A stretch of DNA of 64,000 nt from Polyangia bacterium (GTDB lineage: Bacteria; Myxococcota_A; Polyangia; Nannocystales; Nannocystaceae). The notes beneath the pieces were generated by a model. It was not told the origin of the DNA, did no database searches, and saw only the letters and a program-made list of their open reading frames with translations. The DNA is taken from contig JAUHWG010000013.1 in assembly GCA_030424595.1 (NCBI GenBank), forward strand, positions 62,001-126,000, read 5' to 3'. The position numbers were made by a program, and so were the translations under genes. This document shows, in pieces, positions 27,324 to 40,742 of the stretch. Each line of letters starts with the position of its first letter. Position 1 is the stretch's first letter.

Positions 27324-27459
27324 GGCGTCGGCTCGATCGAGAGCTGAGCCGACGAGGGTAGGCGCTGGCGCTCCCCCCCGCCCCTACCGGCCTCCTCGCA
27401 GCCGTGGCGAAGAGTCCCGTGGGCTCTGGCCGGGCCCGCGCTCACCGAGCGACGCAAGA

Positions 27460-27488
27460 CGCCCCGCACCAGTCGCTGGTGCGGGGCG
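27460..27488. terminator. perfect 13-bp hairpin between convergent genes
   Basis: CGCCCCGCACCAG, loop TCG, then CTGGTGCGGGGCG. It lies between the end of the helical-protein gene (plus) and the end of the lipoprotein gene (minus), and would form on either transcript, so it probably works as a bidirectional terminator. No long U-run follows, as is common in high-GC genomes. Confidence 0.7.
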
Positions 27489-27527
27489 TGATCGGCTCGC
27501 GCTCGTCGACGAGCGCGGTCCAGAACG

Positions 27528-29156
<1,629 letters not shown>

Positions 29157-29263
29157 GGGCCGACACTAGCCCGAGATGGGCGATTTTGACGATGAAAACG
29201 AGCAGACTCGCGCAAGCCGAGGTGCGGAATTCACGCGCCCCCGTCCGTTCCAGGGCTCCGCGC

Positions 29264-31351
<2,088 letters not shown>

Positions 31352-32244
31352 TGGTCTCCGGCCTGCTCGGCCACAGGAGTAGATATCACGGAGCCCGACA
31401 AAGGGGAGGCCCCGACCGCGATGCGGAAGAGACCTCGGCGCCCGGCGACGGGCTCCCCCTCCTCCGCGAGCTGCGCCCGTCGAGGGACGTGCTCGCCTGC
31501 CCAAGAGGGCGACGCTCAGCGCTAGGCCGCTTGACCCAGGGACAAGCCCAGGCGGAGGGGCTGACCTGAACAACCCCACAGGGAGGGACAGAGCAGCCGG
31601 CCGATCGCACTCCGGCTGCTCACGCGGCTCGCGGAGGCGGTTCCCCTCCTCTTCTTCGGAGCGGTCCGACCCGACCCGACCCGACCCGACCCGACCCGAC
31701 CCGCGATCCACAAGGGGCGAGGTCGGTCAGGGCCGCGGCGGCGAATCTGGGCGGTCCCCTCGCCACGGCGGCGATGACCGGCTGGCTCGTCCCTGCATCT
31801 GTGCGAAATTTCCTTGGCTCTGATCGGAGTTCATATACCTTCACGATCTCCTAGTCGTGCCTTATTGGAGGTTCCTCTCTGCGCAGACAACCCCGCCAGC
31901 GAACGCAATCGATGTCGAACCTCTCGCCATCGACGAATCATCACACACCGCTCGACGCATCATTCGACCATCTCGAATCCAGCGACGAGCCATCGGAGGG
32001 CATGTCCTGCACCACCGCCGATAGGACCCCTCCGTGACGACGAGCAGACGCCGAGAGACGCTCACCGGGTCCCAAACGTAGACACCATGTGCAGGCCATC
32101 GAGAGGCCCGCGGGAGTTGCGCACACCTCTCTCGTGCGCACCTCTCCTCTGCGAGTCCTGGGCGAGGCCCGCGTGTGCACACGCTGCGAGAGGACCTCTC
32201 CTGGCCCCGCTGACATATCCCCACGCCCTGCTACGGAGCAGCCC
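31352..32244. other. gene-free stretch with pentanucleotide repeat
   Basis: Nearly 900 bases between divergent genes. Open frames here have unlikely composition. It includes the GACCC repeat, and an AT-richer block at about 31800-31870 that could carry a promoter. No gene is supported. Confidence 0.45.
31668..31702. repeat. tandem repeat GACCC x 7
   Basis: Seven perfect copies of a 5-bp unit upstream of the DUF748-type gene. Change by single units would not affect a protein, but might alter promoter spacing. Confidence 0.93.
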
Positions 32245-33273
32245 ATGAACAGCGACACGCCAGGCTGGACTCCTCAGCTCCCGCCGCGCCCGAAGACCGA
32301 GGCTGGGGAGATACGGAGGATCGGCGTCGAGATCGAGCTCTCCGGCCTGACGGTCGCCGAGGTGGCGCTCCTCCTCGGCGAGGCTCTCTCGGCCGATGTT
32401 GAGATCACCAGCCCCTATGAGCATATTCTCCGCGGTGATGAGGCTGGTCCCTGGAGGGTCGAGCTCGACTATGCATACCTGAAGAACCTCGGCCGCGAGC
32501 ACGCGGACCGCTCCGCCGACGATGCTCCGTCCGAGGTCGATCCGACCTCCCTGCTGAAGGACGCCACGGAGGGGATCATCCGCCGCGGCGCCGAGGTGCT
32601 CGTCCCGGTCGAGGTCGTCTCTCCGCCCCTGCCCATGCCGCGCCTCGCCGAGGTCGAGCAACTCCTCTCGATCCTCCGCCGCGCGGGCGCGAAGGGCACA
32701 GGAGCCTCCCTCTCCTACGCTTTTGGCATGCAGCTCAACCCCGAGCTGCCGGCCCTCGACGCGACCACGATCACGCGCTACCTCCAGGCGTTCCTCTGCC
32801 TCTACGACTGGCTCCTCGACCGTTCTCAGATAGACGCCACCCGGCGTCTGACGGGCTACTCCGCCGGCTTCCCGGCGACCTACGTCCGGCGTGTCATCGA
32901 CCCGGACTACCGACCCACGACCGCGGCGCTGATCGACGACTACCTCGCCGACAACCCGACCCGTAACCGCGCCCTCGACCTCCTCCCGCTCTTCACCCAT
33001 CTCGACGAAGAGAGGGTCCGAAAGGTCGTGGTGGACCCGCGGGTCAAGGCGCGGCCGACCTTTCACTACCGCCTCCCCAACTCCGAGATCGACGACCCCG
33101 AGTGGGGTGTTCGTGTGGTCTGGGACGACTGGCTGGCGGTCGAGCGTCTCGCGGCCGATCCGCCCCGCCTCCAGCGGGTCTGCGCCCGCTACCTGGAGCT
33201 CCTGGAGCGCCCCCTCGGCGGCCTCCTGAGGGATTGGGCGGAGGAGGTGAAGCCTTGGCTAGGAGACCGCTGA
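32245..33273 (+). CDS. amidoligase (ATP-dependent, GVEIEL type)
   Basis: ATG 32245 with GGAG six bases upstream gives 342 residues; the preceding 52 codons in the open frame look non-coding. The start of the core, RRIGVEIELSGLTVAEVALL (residues 25-44), is the signature of the amidoligase family, in the glutamine-synthetase-like fold. Also visible are EVVSPPLPMPRLAEVEQLLS and SYAFGMQLNPELP. These enzymes are thought to form amide bonds on peptides or cell-surface components, often with a glutamine amidotransferase. The next gene overlaps its end, so both act together. Confidence 0.78.
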   Translation: MNSDTPGWTPQLPPRPKTEAGEIRRIGVEIELSGLTVAEVALLLGEALSADVEITSPYEHILRGDEAGPWRVELDYAYLKNLGREHADRSADDAPSEVDPTSLLKDATEGIIRRGAEVLVPVEVVSPPLPMPRLAEVEQLLSILRRAGAKGTGASLSYAFGMQLNPELPALDATTITRYLQAFLCLYDWLLDRSQIDATRRLTGYSAGFPATYVRRVIDPDYRPTTAALIDDYLADNPTRNRALDLLPLFTHLDEERVRKVVVDPRVKARPTFHYRLPNSEIDDPEWGVRVVWDDWLAVERLAADPPRLQRVCARYLELLERPLGGLLRDWAEEVKPWLGDR

Positions 33274-33920
33274 TCGGCATCACCGGACCGCAGCGCGGGG
33301 CCCTCGGGCCCAGGATCTCCATCGACCTCGGGATCCGCCTGGCCGGGGGCAAGCCCGTCCACCTCCGCCCCCGCAGACCGCTCCCGGAGGCCCTCGACGG
33401 CGTCGTGATCAGCGGCGGCCACGACATCGATCCGGTGCTCTACGCCGAGGAGTCCGAGGTCAAGGGCCGCTACGACCAGGAGCGCGACAGCTTCGAGGTC
33501 GAGGTCATCCGCCGGGCGCTGGACGAGTCGCTTCCGCTCCTCGGGATCTGCCGCGGCGCTCAGCTCCTCAACGTCTGTCGCGGCGGCTCTCTCTTCCAGG
33601 ATCTCCGCGAGCGCAGGGTCCGGACCTCCCAGCGGCGCTCGCTCCTCCCGCTCAAGACCCTCCGCGTGCGACCGGAGAGCCGCCTCCGCGAGCTGCTCGG
33701 CCGCCCAGCGCTGCGGATCAACAGCCTCCACAACCAGAGCATCAACCGCCTCGGCGAGGGGCTTCGGATCGCCGGCGAGGACCTCGACGGGATCGTCCAG
33801 GCGGTCGAGGATCCGCGCGCCAACTTTGTCGTCGGCGTCCAGTGGCACCCGGAGTTTCTCATCTACCTCGCTCGTCAGCGACGCCTCTTCCGCGCCCTCG
33901 TCACCGCCTCGCGGGGCTGA
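33255..33920 (+). CDS. class I glutamine amidotransferase (PuuD/peptidase C26-like)
   Basis: The frame overlaps the amidoligase end. The best start is TTG 33255: GGAGGTGA lies just upstream and the product begins M-ARRPLIGITGPQ, giving 221 residues. The catalytic triad is present: C99 in LLGICRGAQLLN, H198 and E200 in VQWHPEF. GGHDIDPVLYAEE fits the gamma-glutamyl-GABA hydrolase/C26 subgroup. It may supply ammonia or hydrolyse gamma-glutamyl amides made by the amidoligase. The overlap with a TTG start suggests low, coupled translation. Confidence 0.8.
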   Translation: MARRPLIGITGPQRGALGPRISIDLGIRLAGGKPVHLRPRRPLPEALDGVVISGGHDIDPVLYAEESEVKGRYDQERDSFEVEVIRRALDESLPLLGICRGAQLLNVCRGGSLFQDLRERRVRTSQRRSLLPLKTLRVRPESRLRELLGRPALRINSLHNQSINRLGEGLRIAGEDLDGIVQAVEDPRANFVVGVQWHPEFLIYLARQRRLFRALVTASRG

Positions 33921-34236
33921 GAGCGCTGGTCTCACGGGCCGTCGGGTGTTCACGCACACCCACGCCCGCGGCCGCGCCCCTGAACGCAGGCGAGAGCGCG
34001 GCGAGACCCCGAGACGCCGAGAGAGCCCCTCTTCACGGAGCACACACGGAGACTCCGGAGAGCCCCCGACGAGTGCGCGCTGGCGTCCGCCTCGTCGTCC
34101 CCGAGCAAGCGCGAGGCGCCCGGCAGGCGAGAGCGCTCAGCCTTCCCAGGAGCTCGCCGGGTCTGAGCTTGCGCGTCCCGAGGGCTCCTGCGACGATCCC
34201 CACGGCGCCTCACGGCGACCTTGGAGGGTGACTAGG
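33921..34236. other. gene-free stretch
   Basis: About 315 bases between the amidotransferase gene and the next lipoprotein. I see no repeat, gene or clear hairpin. Confidence 0.4.
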
Positions 34237-36225
34237 ATGATGAGGCTGCAATACCTTGGGATCGTCGGGACGATCTGCGCGCTGGCCTGCAACGGCGGTA
34301 CGGCGACGAGCGAGAGCGACTCTGCGAGCGCGACCGGGATGACCTCACCGACGACGTCGGCGACGAGCTCGCCCACCTCAGGCGGCTCCGAGGGCTCGAC
34401 CAGCGGCTCGAGCTCGACCGGCAACACCTCCGGCGTGAGCGTGTCGGGGACGACCACGTCGGGCTCGACAGCCTCGACGATCGAGCCGACGACCAGCGAA
34501 AGCACAGGCGCATCGGCTGGCACCGACTCCGACTCCGACTCCGACTCCGACTCCGGCTCCGACTCCGGCTCGACCACGGGCGGCGACCTCTACTGCAGCC
34601 CAGACCTGCGCGATGTGCTCGCGGAGGGCGGTGTCGTCGTCGAGACCTGCGCGGCCGATGAGGGCTGCGCGGAGGGGGCCTGTGTCGCCGCCTGCGACTC
34701 GGCCGCGGTCGCCCAGGCGAACTTCGGCTGCACCTTCGTCGTGCCGACGCCGCCCGCCTACCCGCCGGCGCTGCCCCCCTGCTTCGCCACCTTCCTGACC
34801 AACACCTGGGGGCACCCGGCGTCGATCTCTGTCAGCCGCGGCGGCCAAGAGCTGGACATCAGCAGCGCCGCCCGCCTGGTCACGCCGGGCCTCGACCCGA
34901 AGGACTGGCCAATGCTGCCGCCGGAGGGGATCCCGGCGGACGCGGTCGCGGTCGTCTTCCTCTCGAGCGACCCCAAGGCGGTGATGCCCGAGACGCAGAC
35001 GCCCCTCACCTGCCCGGTCGCGGACGCCGTCGGCGCGGACACGGTGATCGCCGGCTCCGGGCGGAGCGACGCCTTCGTCATCAACGCCGAGATCCCAGTC
35101 ACCGCCTACGACATCCTCCCCTTCGGCGGCGCCCCCTCGCACTTCCCGAGCGCCGAGCTGCTCTTCCCCGCGAGCGTCTGGGGCACCAACTACGTCGCCC
35201 TCGCTCCGCCGCCCGGCACCCACAACAACCCCGGGCCGATGTGGCTCCAGCTCGTCGGCCTCGAGGACAACACCGCGGTCAAGATGGTGCCGACCACCAA
35301 CCTACTCCAGGGACCGGGCCTCGACGGGGCCGTCGCCGGTCAGCTCAGCGAGTACAGCGTCGGCGCCGGCGAGGTCCTCCAATGGCAGCTCCCGAACGGC
35401 GTGGGCGATCCGTCGGGCACGCTCATCCTCAGCGACAAGCCGGTCGCGCTGCACACCGGCAATCGATTCCTCCGCCTCCAGCCCAACCCGGCCCCGGGCG
35501 GCGAGTCCACCCACCAGCAGAACATCGCCGTCGACGCCCTCGGCTTCTCGTATATCGCCGCCCCCTACGAGACCCGCCGCAAGGACCTCGCGCCCGAGGT
35601 CGTCGACTACCGCTTCGTCGGCGTCGTCGACGGGACGACGCTCACCTACGACCCCGAGCTGCCGGGCGCGCCGACGACCCTCGACGAGGGGGAGGTGGTC
35701 GACTTCGAGTCGGCGGAGCCCTTCCTCGTCCGCTCGCAGGACAGCTCCCACCCCTTCGCCCTCGCCCAGCTCATGGACACCGCCAACCTCCCCGGCGGGA
35801 CTCGCCCCGGCGCGACGGCCATGGGCTACCCGCCGATGCTCGGCGACGAAGAGTTCGTCATCGTCCTCCCGCCGGCGCAATTCCTCGACCGCTACGTCTT
35901 CTTCACCGACCCGACCTACCCGACGACCAACCTCGTCCTCACCCGGGCCAAGAAGAACGGCTCGTTCTCGCCGGTCAACGTCGACTGCCTCGGCGAGGTG
36001 GGCGACTGGAAGCCGGTCGGCGCGGGGGGTCTCTACGAGGTTACGACCGTCGATCTGATGCGCGCCGACATCGGCGTGATGGGCTGCGAGAACGGCCTCC
36101 ACACCGCGAACAGCGACGGCCCCTTCGGCCTCGTCGTCTGGGGCCTCGACAGCTACTCCTCCTACGCCTACCCGGCCGGAGGGAGCGCTGCCGCGCTCAG
36201 CGATGTGGTCGTCGTTCCCGGCTGA
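34237..36225 (+). CDS. IgGFc-binding-protein-like surface lipoprotein
   Basis: Two ATGs in tandem (34237, 34240) follow GGAGGG. Signal MMRLQYLGIVGTICALAC is lipobox-like. The linker is Thr/Ser/Gly plus a (DS)n tract at about 34522-34570. The rest (about 660 residues in total) matches the IgGFc_binding N-terminal domain family: VFLSSDPKAVMPETQTPLTC, DAFVINAEIPVTAYDILPFGG, LQLVGLEDNTAVKMVPTT, PVALHTGNRFLRLQ, DEEFVIVLPPAQFLDRYVFF. Such proteins are found on surfaces of myxobacteria and may bind glycoproteins or mediate adhesion. Name by family; function inferred. Confidence 0.8.
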   Translation: MMRLQYLGIVGTICALACNGGTATSESDSASATGMTSPTTSATSSPTSGGSEGSTSGSSSTGNTSGVSVSGTTTSGSTASTIEPTTSESTGASAGTDSDSDSDSDSGSDSGSTTGGDLYCSPDLRDVLAEGGVVVETCAADEGCAEGACVAACDSAAVAQANFGCTFVVPTPPAYPPALPPCFATFLTNTWGHPASISVSRGGQELDISSAARLVTPGLDPKDWPMLPPEGIPADAVAVVFLSSDPKAVMPETQTPLTCPVADAVGADTVIAGSGRSDAFVINAEIPVTAYDILPFGGAPSHFPSAELLFPASVWGTNYVALAPPPGTHNNPGPMWLQLVGLEDNTAVKMVPTTNLLQGPGLDGAVAGQLSEYSVGAGEVLQWQLPNGVGDPSGTLILSDKPVALHTGNRFLRLQPNPAPGGESTHQQNIAVDALGFSYIAAPYETRRKDLAPEVVDYRFVGVVDGTTLTYDPELPGAPTTLDEGEVVDFESAEPFLVRSQDSSHPFALAQLMDTANLPGGTRPGATAMGYPPMLGDEEFVIVLPPAQFLDRYVFFTDPTYPTTNLVLTRAKKNGSFSPVNVDCLGEVGDWKPVGAGGLYEVTTVDLMRADIGVMGCENGLHTANSDGPFGLVVWGLDSYSSYAYPAGGSAAALSDVVVVPG

Positions 36226-36393
36226 GGGCGCTCGCTCTCTCTCGCTCTCGCGACCGGGCCTCCCCTCGCCTCCTCCGCCAGCTCGTCCACGCACCTCTGC
36301 CGATCCGCGGCGCGCTGTCCTGCGATACACTCGACGCGGCGGGCGACCGCTGAGGCGCGAGCGAAGGAGGGGATCCTCCGCTGAGGCCCGACG

Positions 36394-37173
36394 ATGACCG
36401 CGCTTCGCTTGACCACCTGGAACCTCCTCCACCGAGTCCACGCGGAGAACTGGGGCGAAGAGGTCCCTGCGCGGCACCCGGAGGAGAGCCGGCGGATTCA
36501 GGCCCAAAGCGCCCGGATCGCCGCGCTCATGGGGGGCTCGTCGCTCATGGGGGGCTCGTCGCTCCTGGGACTCCAGGAGGTCAGCGGCGACCAGCTCGCC
36601 TCGCTCCGGGCGACGCTGCCGAGCGACGTCGAGCTCTTCAGCTTTCGCTACCCCCGACGACCTCGACCCCGTCGGGGGACGCGTCATCGCGCGACGCTCG
36701 AGGACCCGAGCGAGCACCTGGTCACGCTCATCGCCGGAGGCATCTCAGCGCGAGCCGTCGAGGCCCAGGCCTTCGCCGAGGATCCCGGGAAGGGCTTTGT
36801 CGCGATCGACCTCGGCGGGGTGCTGATGATCAACACCCACGTGTCCTACGGCACGCGGGGCCGCGACCAGCTCGCTCACCTCGCTCGCCGGATCGGGCGC
36901 TACTCGGGCCCTGTGGTGCTCTGCGGAGACTTCAACGCCGACCGTGAGACCGTCGCCGCTAGCCTCGGCCCGAGCCTCACCTTCGCCCGAGCGGCCCCGG
37001 GCTCGCTGCCGACGAGGCCGCGACACCGGAGCACGAAGTCCGACATCATCGACCATGTGATCGTCGACGACGGACGCGCAGGAGCGGCGACGGTGCTCGA
37101 CGCGGAGGGGCTCTCCGATCACAACATCGTCACAGCGGACATCGAGGTCGTCGCGGCGGGCCACGGCGAATGA
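36394..37173 (+). CDS. endonuclease/exonuclease/phosphatase (EEP) family protein
   Basis: The 259-residue protein has the EEP active-site set: N10 in TTWNLLH, E62 in LLGLQEVSG, H149 in MINTHVSY, D179 and N181 in LCGDFNA, D220-H221 in DIIDHVIVDD, and S241-D242-H243 in LSDHNIV. All acidic/His residues are intact, so it should be active, on DNA, RNA, inositol phosphates or nucleotides. There is no signal peptide. Right before the LLGLQEV strand is a perfect 18-bp duplication adding LMGGSS. It sits downstream of the surface lipoprotein with 170 bases between. Confidence 0.82.
   Translation: MTALRLTTWNLLHRVHAENWGEEVPARHPEESRRIQAQSARIAALMGGSSLMGGSSLLGLQEVSGDQLASLRATLPSDVELFSFRYPRRPRPRRGTRHRATLEDPSEHLVTLIAGGISARAVEAQAFAEDPGKGFVAIDLGGVLMINTHVSYGTRGRDQLAHLARRIGRYSGPVVLCGDFNADRETVAASLGPSLTFARAAPGSLPTRPRHRSTKSDIIDHVIVDDGRAGAATVLDAEGLSDHNIVTADIEVVAAGHGE
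36526..36561 (+). repeat. 18-bp tandem duplication in EEP gene
   Basis: CTCATGGGGGGCTCGTCG occurs twice without mismatch, adding MGGSSL before the active-site strand. Confidence 0.95.
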
Positions 37174-37200
37174 GCCGCCCGCCGCCGCCCGACGCTCCGC

Positions 37201-37716
37201 TCACTCCGCGATGATGATGAACTCGACCCGCCGGTTCTTCTCGTGGCAGTCGTCGGTGTCCTCCTCGCACAGCGGCTCGGTCTCACCGAGGCCCCGCGAG
37301 CCCATCTCCTGAGAGACACCGCGGTCGACCAGCGCCTTGACCACCGCCGCGGCCCGACGCTCTGAGAGGTCCTGGTTGTGGTCGTGATCGCCGCTCTCGT
37401 CGGTGTGACCGACGATGTCCAGCTTCACGAGCTCCTCATGGTTCTTCAGCACCTGGGCGATGTGGTCGAGGAGCTCGGTCGAGTCGTCGAGGATCTCGTC
37501 GCTGTCGAGCGCGAAGTGGATCATCCGGTCAATCGTCAGGCGATCCCCCTCAATGTGCACATCCTCGGGATCGGGCGCCGCCTCGGGCTCTGCCTCGGGC
37601 GCAGGCTCTGCAGCCGGCTCAGGCGGCGGAGCTGGGGGCTCATCCTTCTTCGAGCAGGCGGCGAGGCCCAAGGCGAGGAGGGAGGCGAGGAGCACGTTCG
37701 TGGGGCGAGTTCGCAT
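37201..37716 (-). CDS. OmpA/Pal-family peptidoglycan-binding lipoprotein
   Basis: The 171-residue protein has a lipoprotein signal (LLASLLALGLAAC), a Pro/Glu/Ala-rich spacer of about 35 residues, and an OmpA C-terminal domain: IHFALDSDEILDDSTELLDH, VGHTDESGDHDHNQDLSERR and a C-terminal NRRVEFIIIAE. The NxDLSxRRAxxV stretch holds the peptidoglycan-binding Asp/Arg pair. It resembles Pal, linking the outer membrane to the cell wall, but no tol genes are adjacent. Confidence 0.88.
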   Translation of the reverse strand: MRTRPTNVLLASLLALGLAACSKKDEPPAPPPEPAAEPAPEAEPEAAPDPEDVHIEGDRLTIDRMIHFALDSDEILDDSTELLDHIAQVLKNHEELVKLDIVGHTDESGDHDHNQDLSERRAAAVVKALVDRGVSQEMGSRGLGETEPLCEEDTDDCHEKNRRVEFIIIAE

Positions 37717-37865
37717 GGCTGGACACTACATCAAGTCGCAGAACCCCCCTACTCCGGGTCCCGATCCCTTCGTGAGGGGCGACAGAGCGCGCGATCACGC
37801 CCGTCGAGCGTGCTCCGGACAGCTCGCCCAGGTCACGCAGCGCGACGGCAGCCCCGCACGGGCTG

Positions 37866-40538
37866 CTACGGGACGATGTTGACGAGCTTGTTCGGCACGT
37901 AGATCACCCGCCGCGGGGTCGCGTCGCCGAGCCGCTTGGCGATGTCCTCGGTCGCGAGCGCGAGGGCGATGATCTCGTCCTTGCTCGCCCCCTGAGGGAC
38001 GTCGATCTGCGCCCGCTTCTTGCCCTTGATCTGGACTACGAGCGGCCAGGACTCGTCAACGAGCAGCGCGGGGTCGACCGCCGGCCAGGGCGCGTAGGTC
38101 AGGCTCTCGCGGTTGCCGAGCTCGCGCCACAGCTCCTCGGCGAGGTGCGGGGCGAAGGGCGCGAGGAGGATCATGAACTTCTCCAGCACACCCCGCGCGA
38201 GGGGCTCGCCGAGCTGGGCGACCTCCTTGACGAAGATCATCATCGCCGAGATCGCGGTGTTGAAGCTGAGCCGCTCGATCCGATCGCCGACCTGCTCGAT
38301 CGTCCGGTGGAGGAGGCGACGCTGCTTGTCGCTGCCCTCCCCGTCGACGATCTCGCGCCGCTCGCCCGGCCCCTCGAGGTCGCCGCCCTTGTCGTCAAAG
38401 ACCAGGCGATAGACCCGCTGGAGGAAGCGGTGACAGCCGCTGACCCCCTCGGGCTGCCACGGGGCGCTGTGCTCCAACGGCCCCATGAACATCTCGTAGA
38501 GGCGCATCGTGTCGGCGCCGTACTCACGGATCACGTCGTCGGGGTTGATGACGTTTCCGCGGCTCTTCGACATCTTCTCCCACTGCACGGTCACCGGCTC
38601 GCCGGTCCCCTTGACGACGAAGCTGTCGCTGTCGCCGACCGCCTCGACATCGTCAGGGCCGAAGGTCACCCAGCTCCCGTGCTCGTCGCGACGGGCGGAC
38701 GCGGGGTGATAGGTCGCGCCGAGGACCATCCCCTGGTTGACCAGCTTCTGGAAGGGCTCGCGTCCGCGGACGTAGCCGAGATCGAAGAGCACCTTGTGCC
38801 AAAAGCGGGCGTAGAGCAGGTGGAGCACCGCATGCTCAGCCCCGCCGATGTAGAGATCGACCGGCAGCCAGTAGTCCGCGGCCTCCTTTGAGAAGGGCGC
38901 CTCGGCGTTGCGCGGGTCCATAAAGCGGAGGTAGTACCAGCACGAACCAGCCCACTGCGGCATCGTGTTGGTCTCGCGGAGCGAGCCGTCCGGGAGCTCG
39001 CGCCAGCCTGTCGCCTTGGCCAGCGGAGGATCGCCGCTCTCGCTCGGGCCGAAGTCCTCCATCGGCGGCAGGGTCACCGGCAGCGCGTCGTCGGCGACCG
39101 CCTGGACCACGCCGTCGGGGCGGTGGACCAGCGGGAAGGGCTCGCCCCAGTAGCGCTGACGGGAGAAGAGCCAGTCGCGGAGCTTGTAGGTGACCCGCCG
39201 CCGGCCGATCCCCTCGCCCTCGAGGTGCTCGATCATCCGCGCCTTCGCGGCCGCGGTCTCCATACCGTCGAGGAAGCCCGAGTTGACGGCCACGCCTTCG
39301 CCGACGTAGGCCTCGCGCTCGATCGGCCCCTCGCCGCCGCTGACGACCTCGACGATCGCGATCCCCATCGCCGTCGCGAAGGCGTGATCGCGCAGGTCGT
39401 GCCCGGGGACCGCCATGATCGCGCCGGTCCCGTAGCCCATCAGCACGTAGTCGCTGATCCACACCGGGATGGCCTCGCCGTTGACCGGGTTGGTCGCGTA
39501 GGCGCCGGTGAAGACGCCGGTCTTCGCCCCCTCTGCGGCCTCCGCCTGCCGCTCGCGCTCGCTCCGACGCGCTGTCCGGGCGACGTACTCCTCGATCGCC
39601 GCCCGCTGCTCCGCGGTCGTCACCTGGGCGACCAGCGGATGCTCCGGCGCGAGGACCATGTAGGTCGCGCCGAAGAGGGTGTCTGGGCGGGTGGTGAAGA
39701 CCGTGATCGTCCCCGCCGGACCGTCGACGCCGACCGCCTGGAAGTCGACCTCGGCGCCCTCGGAGCGGCCGATCCAGTGGCGCTGCATCTCGATGACGCT
39801 GGTCGACCAGTCGAGCCCGTCGAGGTCACGCAGGAGCCGCTCGGCGTAGGCCGTGATCCGCAACATCCACTGCCGCATCGGCCGACGGACGACCTCGTAG
39901 CCGCGCTCGACATGATCGGCCACCTCTTCGTTGGCGAGCACCGTCCGCAGATCCGGGCACCAGTTGACCGGCGCGTCGTGCATGTAGGCGAGCCGATGCT
40001 CGTCGCGGTAGGCCGCGACCGCGACCTCTCCCTTGCCCGTGACCTCGGGCGGGATCGGCAGCTCTGCGATCGGCCGGGCCTTGCCCGCCTCATCGTCGTA
40101 CCAGCAGCCCCAGATCTGGAGGAAGATCCACTGCGTCCACCGGTAGTAGTCCGGCGAGGTGGTGTCGATCTCCCGCGACCAATCGTAGGAGAAGCCCAGC
40201 ATCTTGAGCTGGCGCTTGAAGTTGTCGACGCACTCCGCGGTCCGGGTCGCCGGGTGGGTGCCGGTCTTGATCGCGTACTGCTCCGCCGGCAGGCCGAAGG
40301 CGTCCCAGCCCATCGGATGGAGCACGTTGAAGCCGCGCATCCGCTTGTAGCGGGCGACGATGTCGGTCGCCGTGTAGCCCTCCGGATGGCCGACGTGGAG
40401 CCCGTTCCCCGAGGGATAGGGGAACATGTCGAGGGCGTAGTACTTCGGCCGCTCGGGATCGATCTCGGCGCGGAAGGTGCCGTGCTCGTCCCAGTAGCTC
40501 TGCCAACGGGCTTCGATCGCGCGGAAGTCGTAGGTCAT
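37866..40538 (-). CDS. leuS: leucyl-tRNA synthetase
   Basis: From ATG 40538 the protein has 890 residues, close to the usual bacterial length. The class I signature HVGH (48-51) follows PYPSGNGL, and the KMSKS loop is in QWEKMSKSRGNVINP. The editing-domain insert (VFTTRPDTLFGATYMVLAPE, with the conserved TRPDT) and the C-terminal region (VVQIKGKKRAQIDVPQGAS) are present. It charges tRNA-Leu for translation. The open frame continues upstream to 40706 but that part is Arg/Ser-rich. It stands apart from its neighbours. Confidence 0.97.
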   Translation of the reverse strand: MTYDFRAIEARWQSYWDEHGTFRAEIDPERPKYYALDMFPYPSGNGLHVGHPEGYTATDIVARYKRMRGFNVLHPMGWDAFGLPAEQYAIKTGTHPATRTAECVDNFKRQLKMLGFSYDWSREIDTTSPDYYRWTQWIFLQIWGCWYDDEAGKARPIAELPIPPEVTGKGEVAVAAYRDEHRLAYMHDAPVNWCPDLRTVLANEEVADHVERGYEVVRRPMRQWMLRITAYAERLLRDLDGLDWSTSVIEMQRHWIGRSEGAEVDFQAVGVDGPAGTITVFTTRPDTLFGATYMVLAPEHPLVAQVTTAEQRAAIEEYVARTARRSERERQAEAAEGAKTGVFTGAYATNPVNGEAIPVWISDYVLMGYGTGAIMAVPGHDLRDHAFATAMGIAIVEVVSGGEGPIEREAYVGEGVAVNSGFLDGMETAAAKARMIEHLEGEGIGRRRVTYKLRDWLFSRQRYWGEPFPLVHRPDGVVQAVADDALPVTLPPMEDFGPSESGDPPLAKATGWRELPDGSLRETNTMPQWAGSCWYYLRFMDPRNAEAPFSKEAADYWLPVDLYIGGAEHAVLHLLYARFWHKVLFDLGYVRGREPFQKLVNQGMVLGATYHPASARRDEHGSWVTFGPDDVEAVGDSDSFVVKGTGEPVTVQWEKMSKSRGNVINPDDVIREYGADTMRLYEMFMGPLEHSAPWQPEGVSGCHRFLQRVYRLVFDDKGGDLEGPGERREIVDGEGSDKQRRLLHRTIEQVGDRIERLSFNTAISAMMIFVKEVAQLGEPLARGVLEKFMILLAPFAPHLAEELWRELGNRESLTYAPWPAVDPALLVDESWPLVVQIKGKKRAQIDVPQGASKDEIIALALATEDIAKRLGDATPRRVIYVPNKLVNIVP

Positions 40539-40742
40539 GGCGGCGGCTACGCTAGACGGCTCAGCCGCGATTGCCAAGCGCAGCGACGACCAGCGCGTTC
40601 TACGCGAGACCTCCGCCTGCGCTGACCTAGCGGGCCCGTGGCGACGCTCGCCTCTCGCTAGCGCCGCGCTCGACGCGGGCTGGGGAGCGCCGTGCCCCGG
40701 GTCCACATCCTGAGCCTCGCGCGACGCCTGGCGACGACAGGA

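Noticed and set aside
31522..31711. Extension of the DUF748-type gene upstream to 31711
   Set aside because: The extra 120 residues are coded by GACCC repeats and Arg/Pro-rich sequence with no protein-like pattern, so I prefer an internal TTG or GTG start.
39123..40625. 500-residue plus-strand frame opposite leuS
   Set aside because: leuS is certain from HVGH and KMSKS; the antisense frame has no family.
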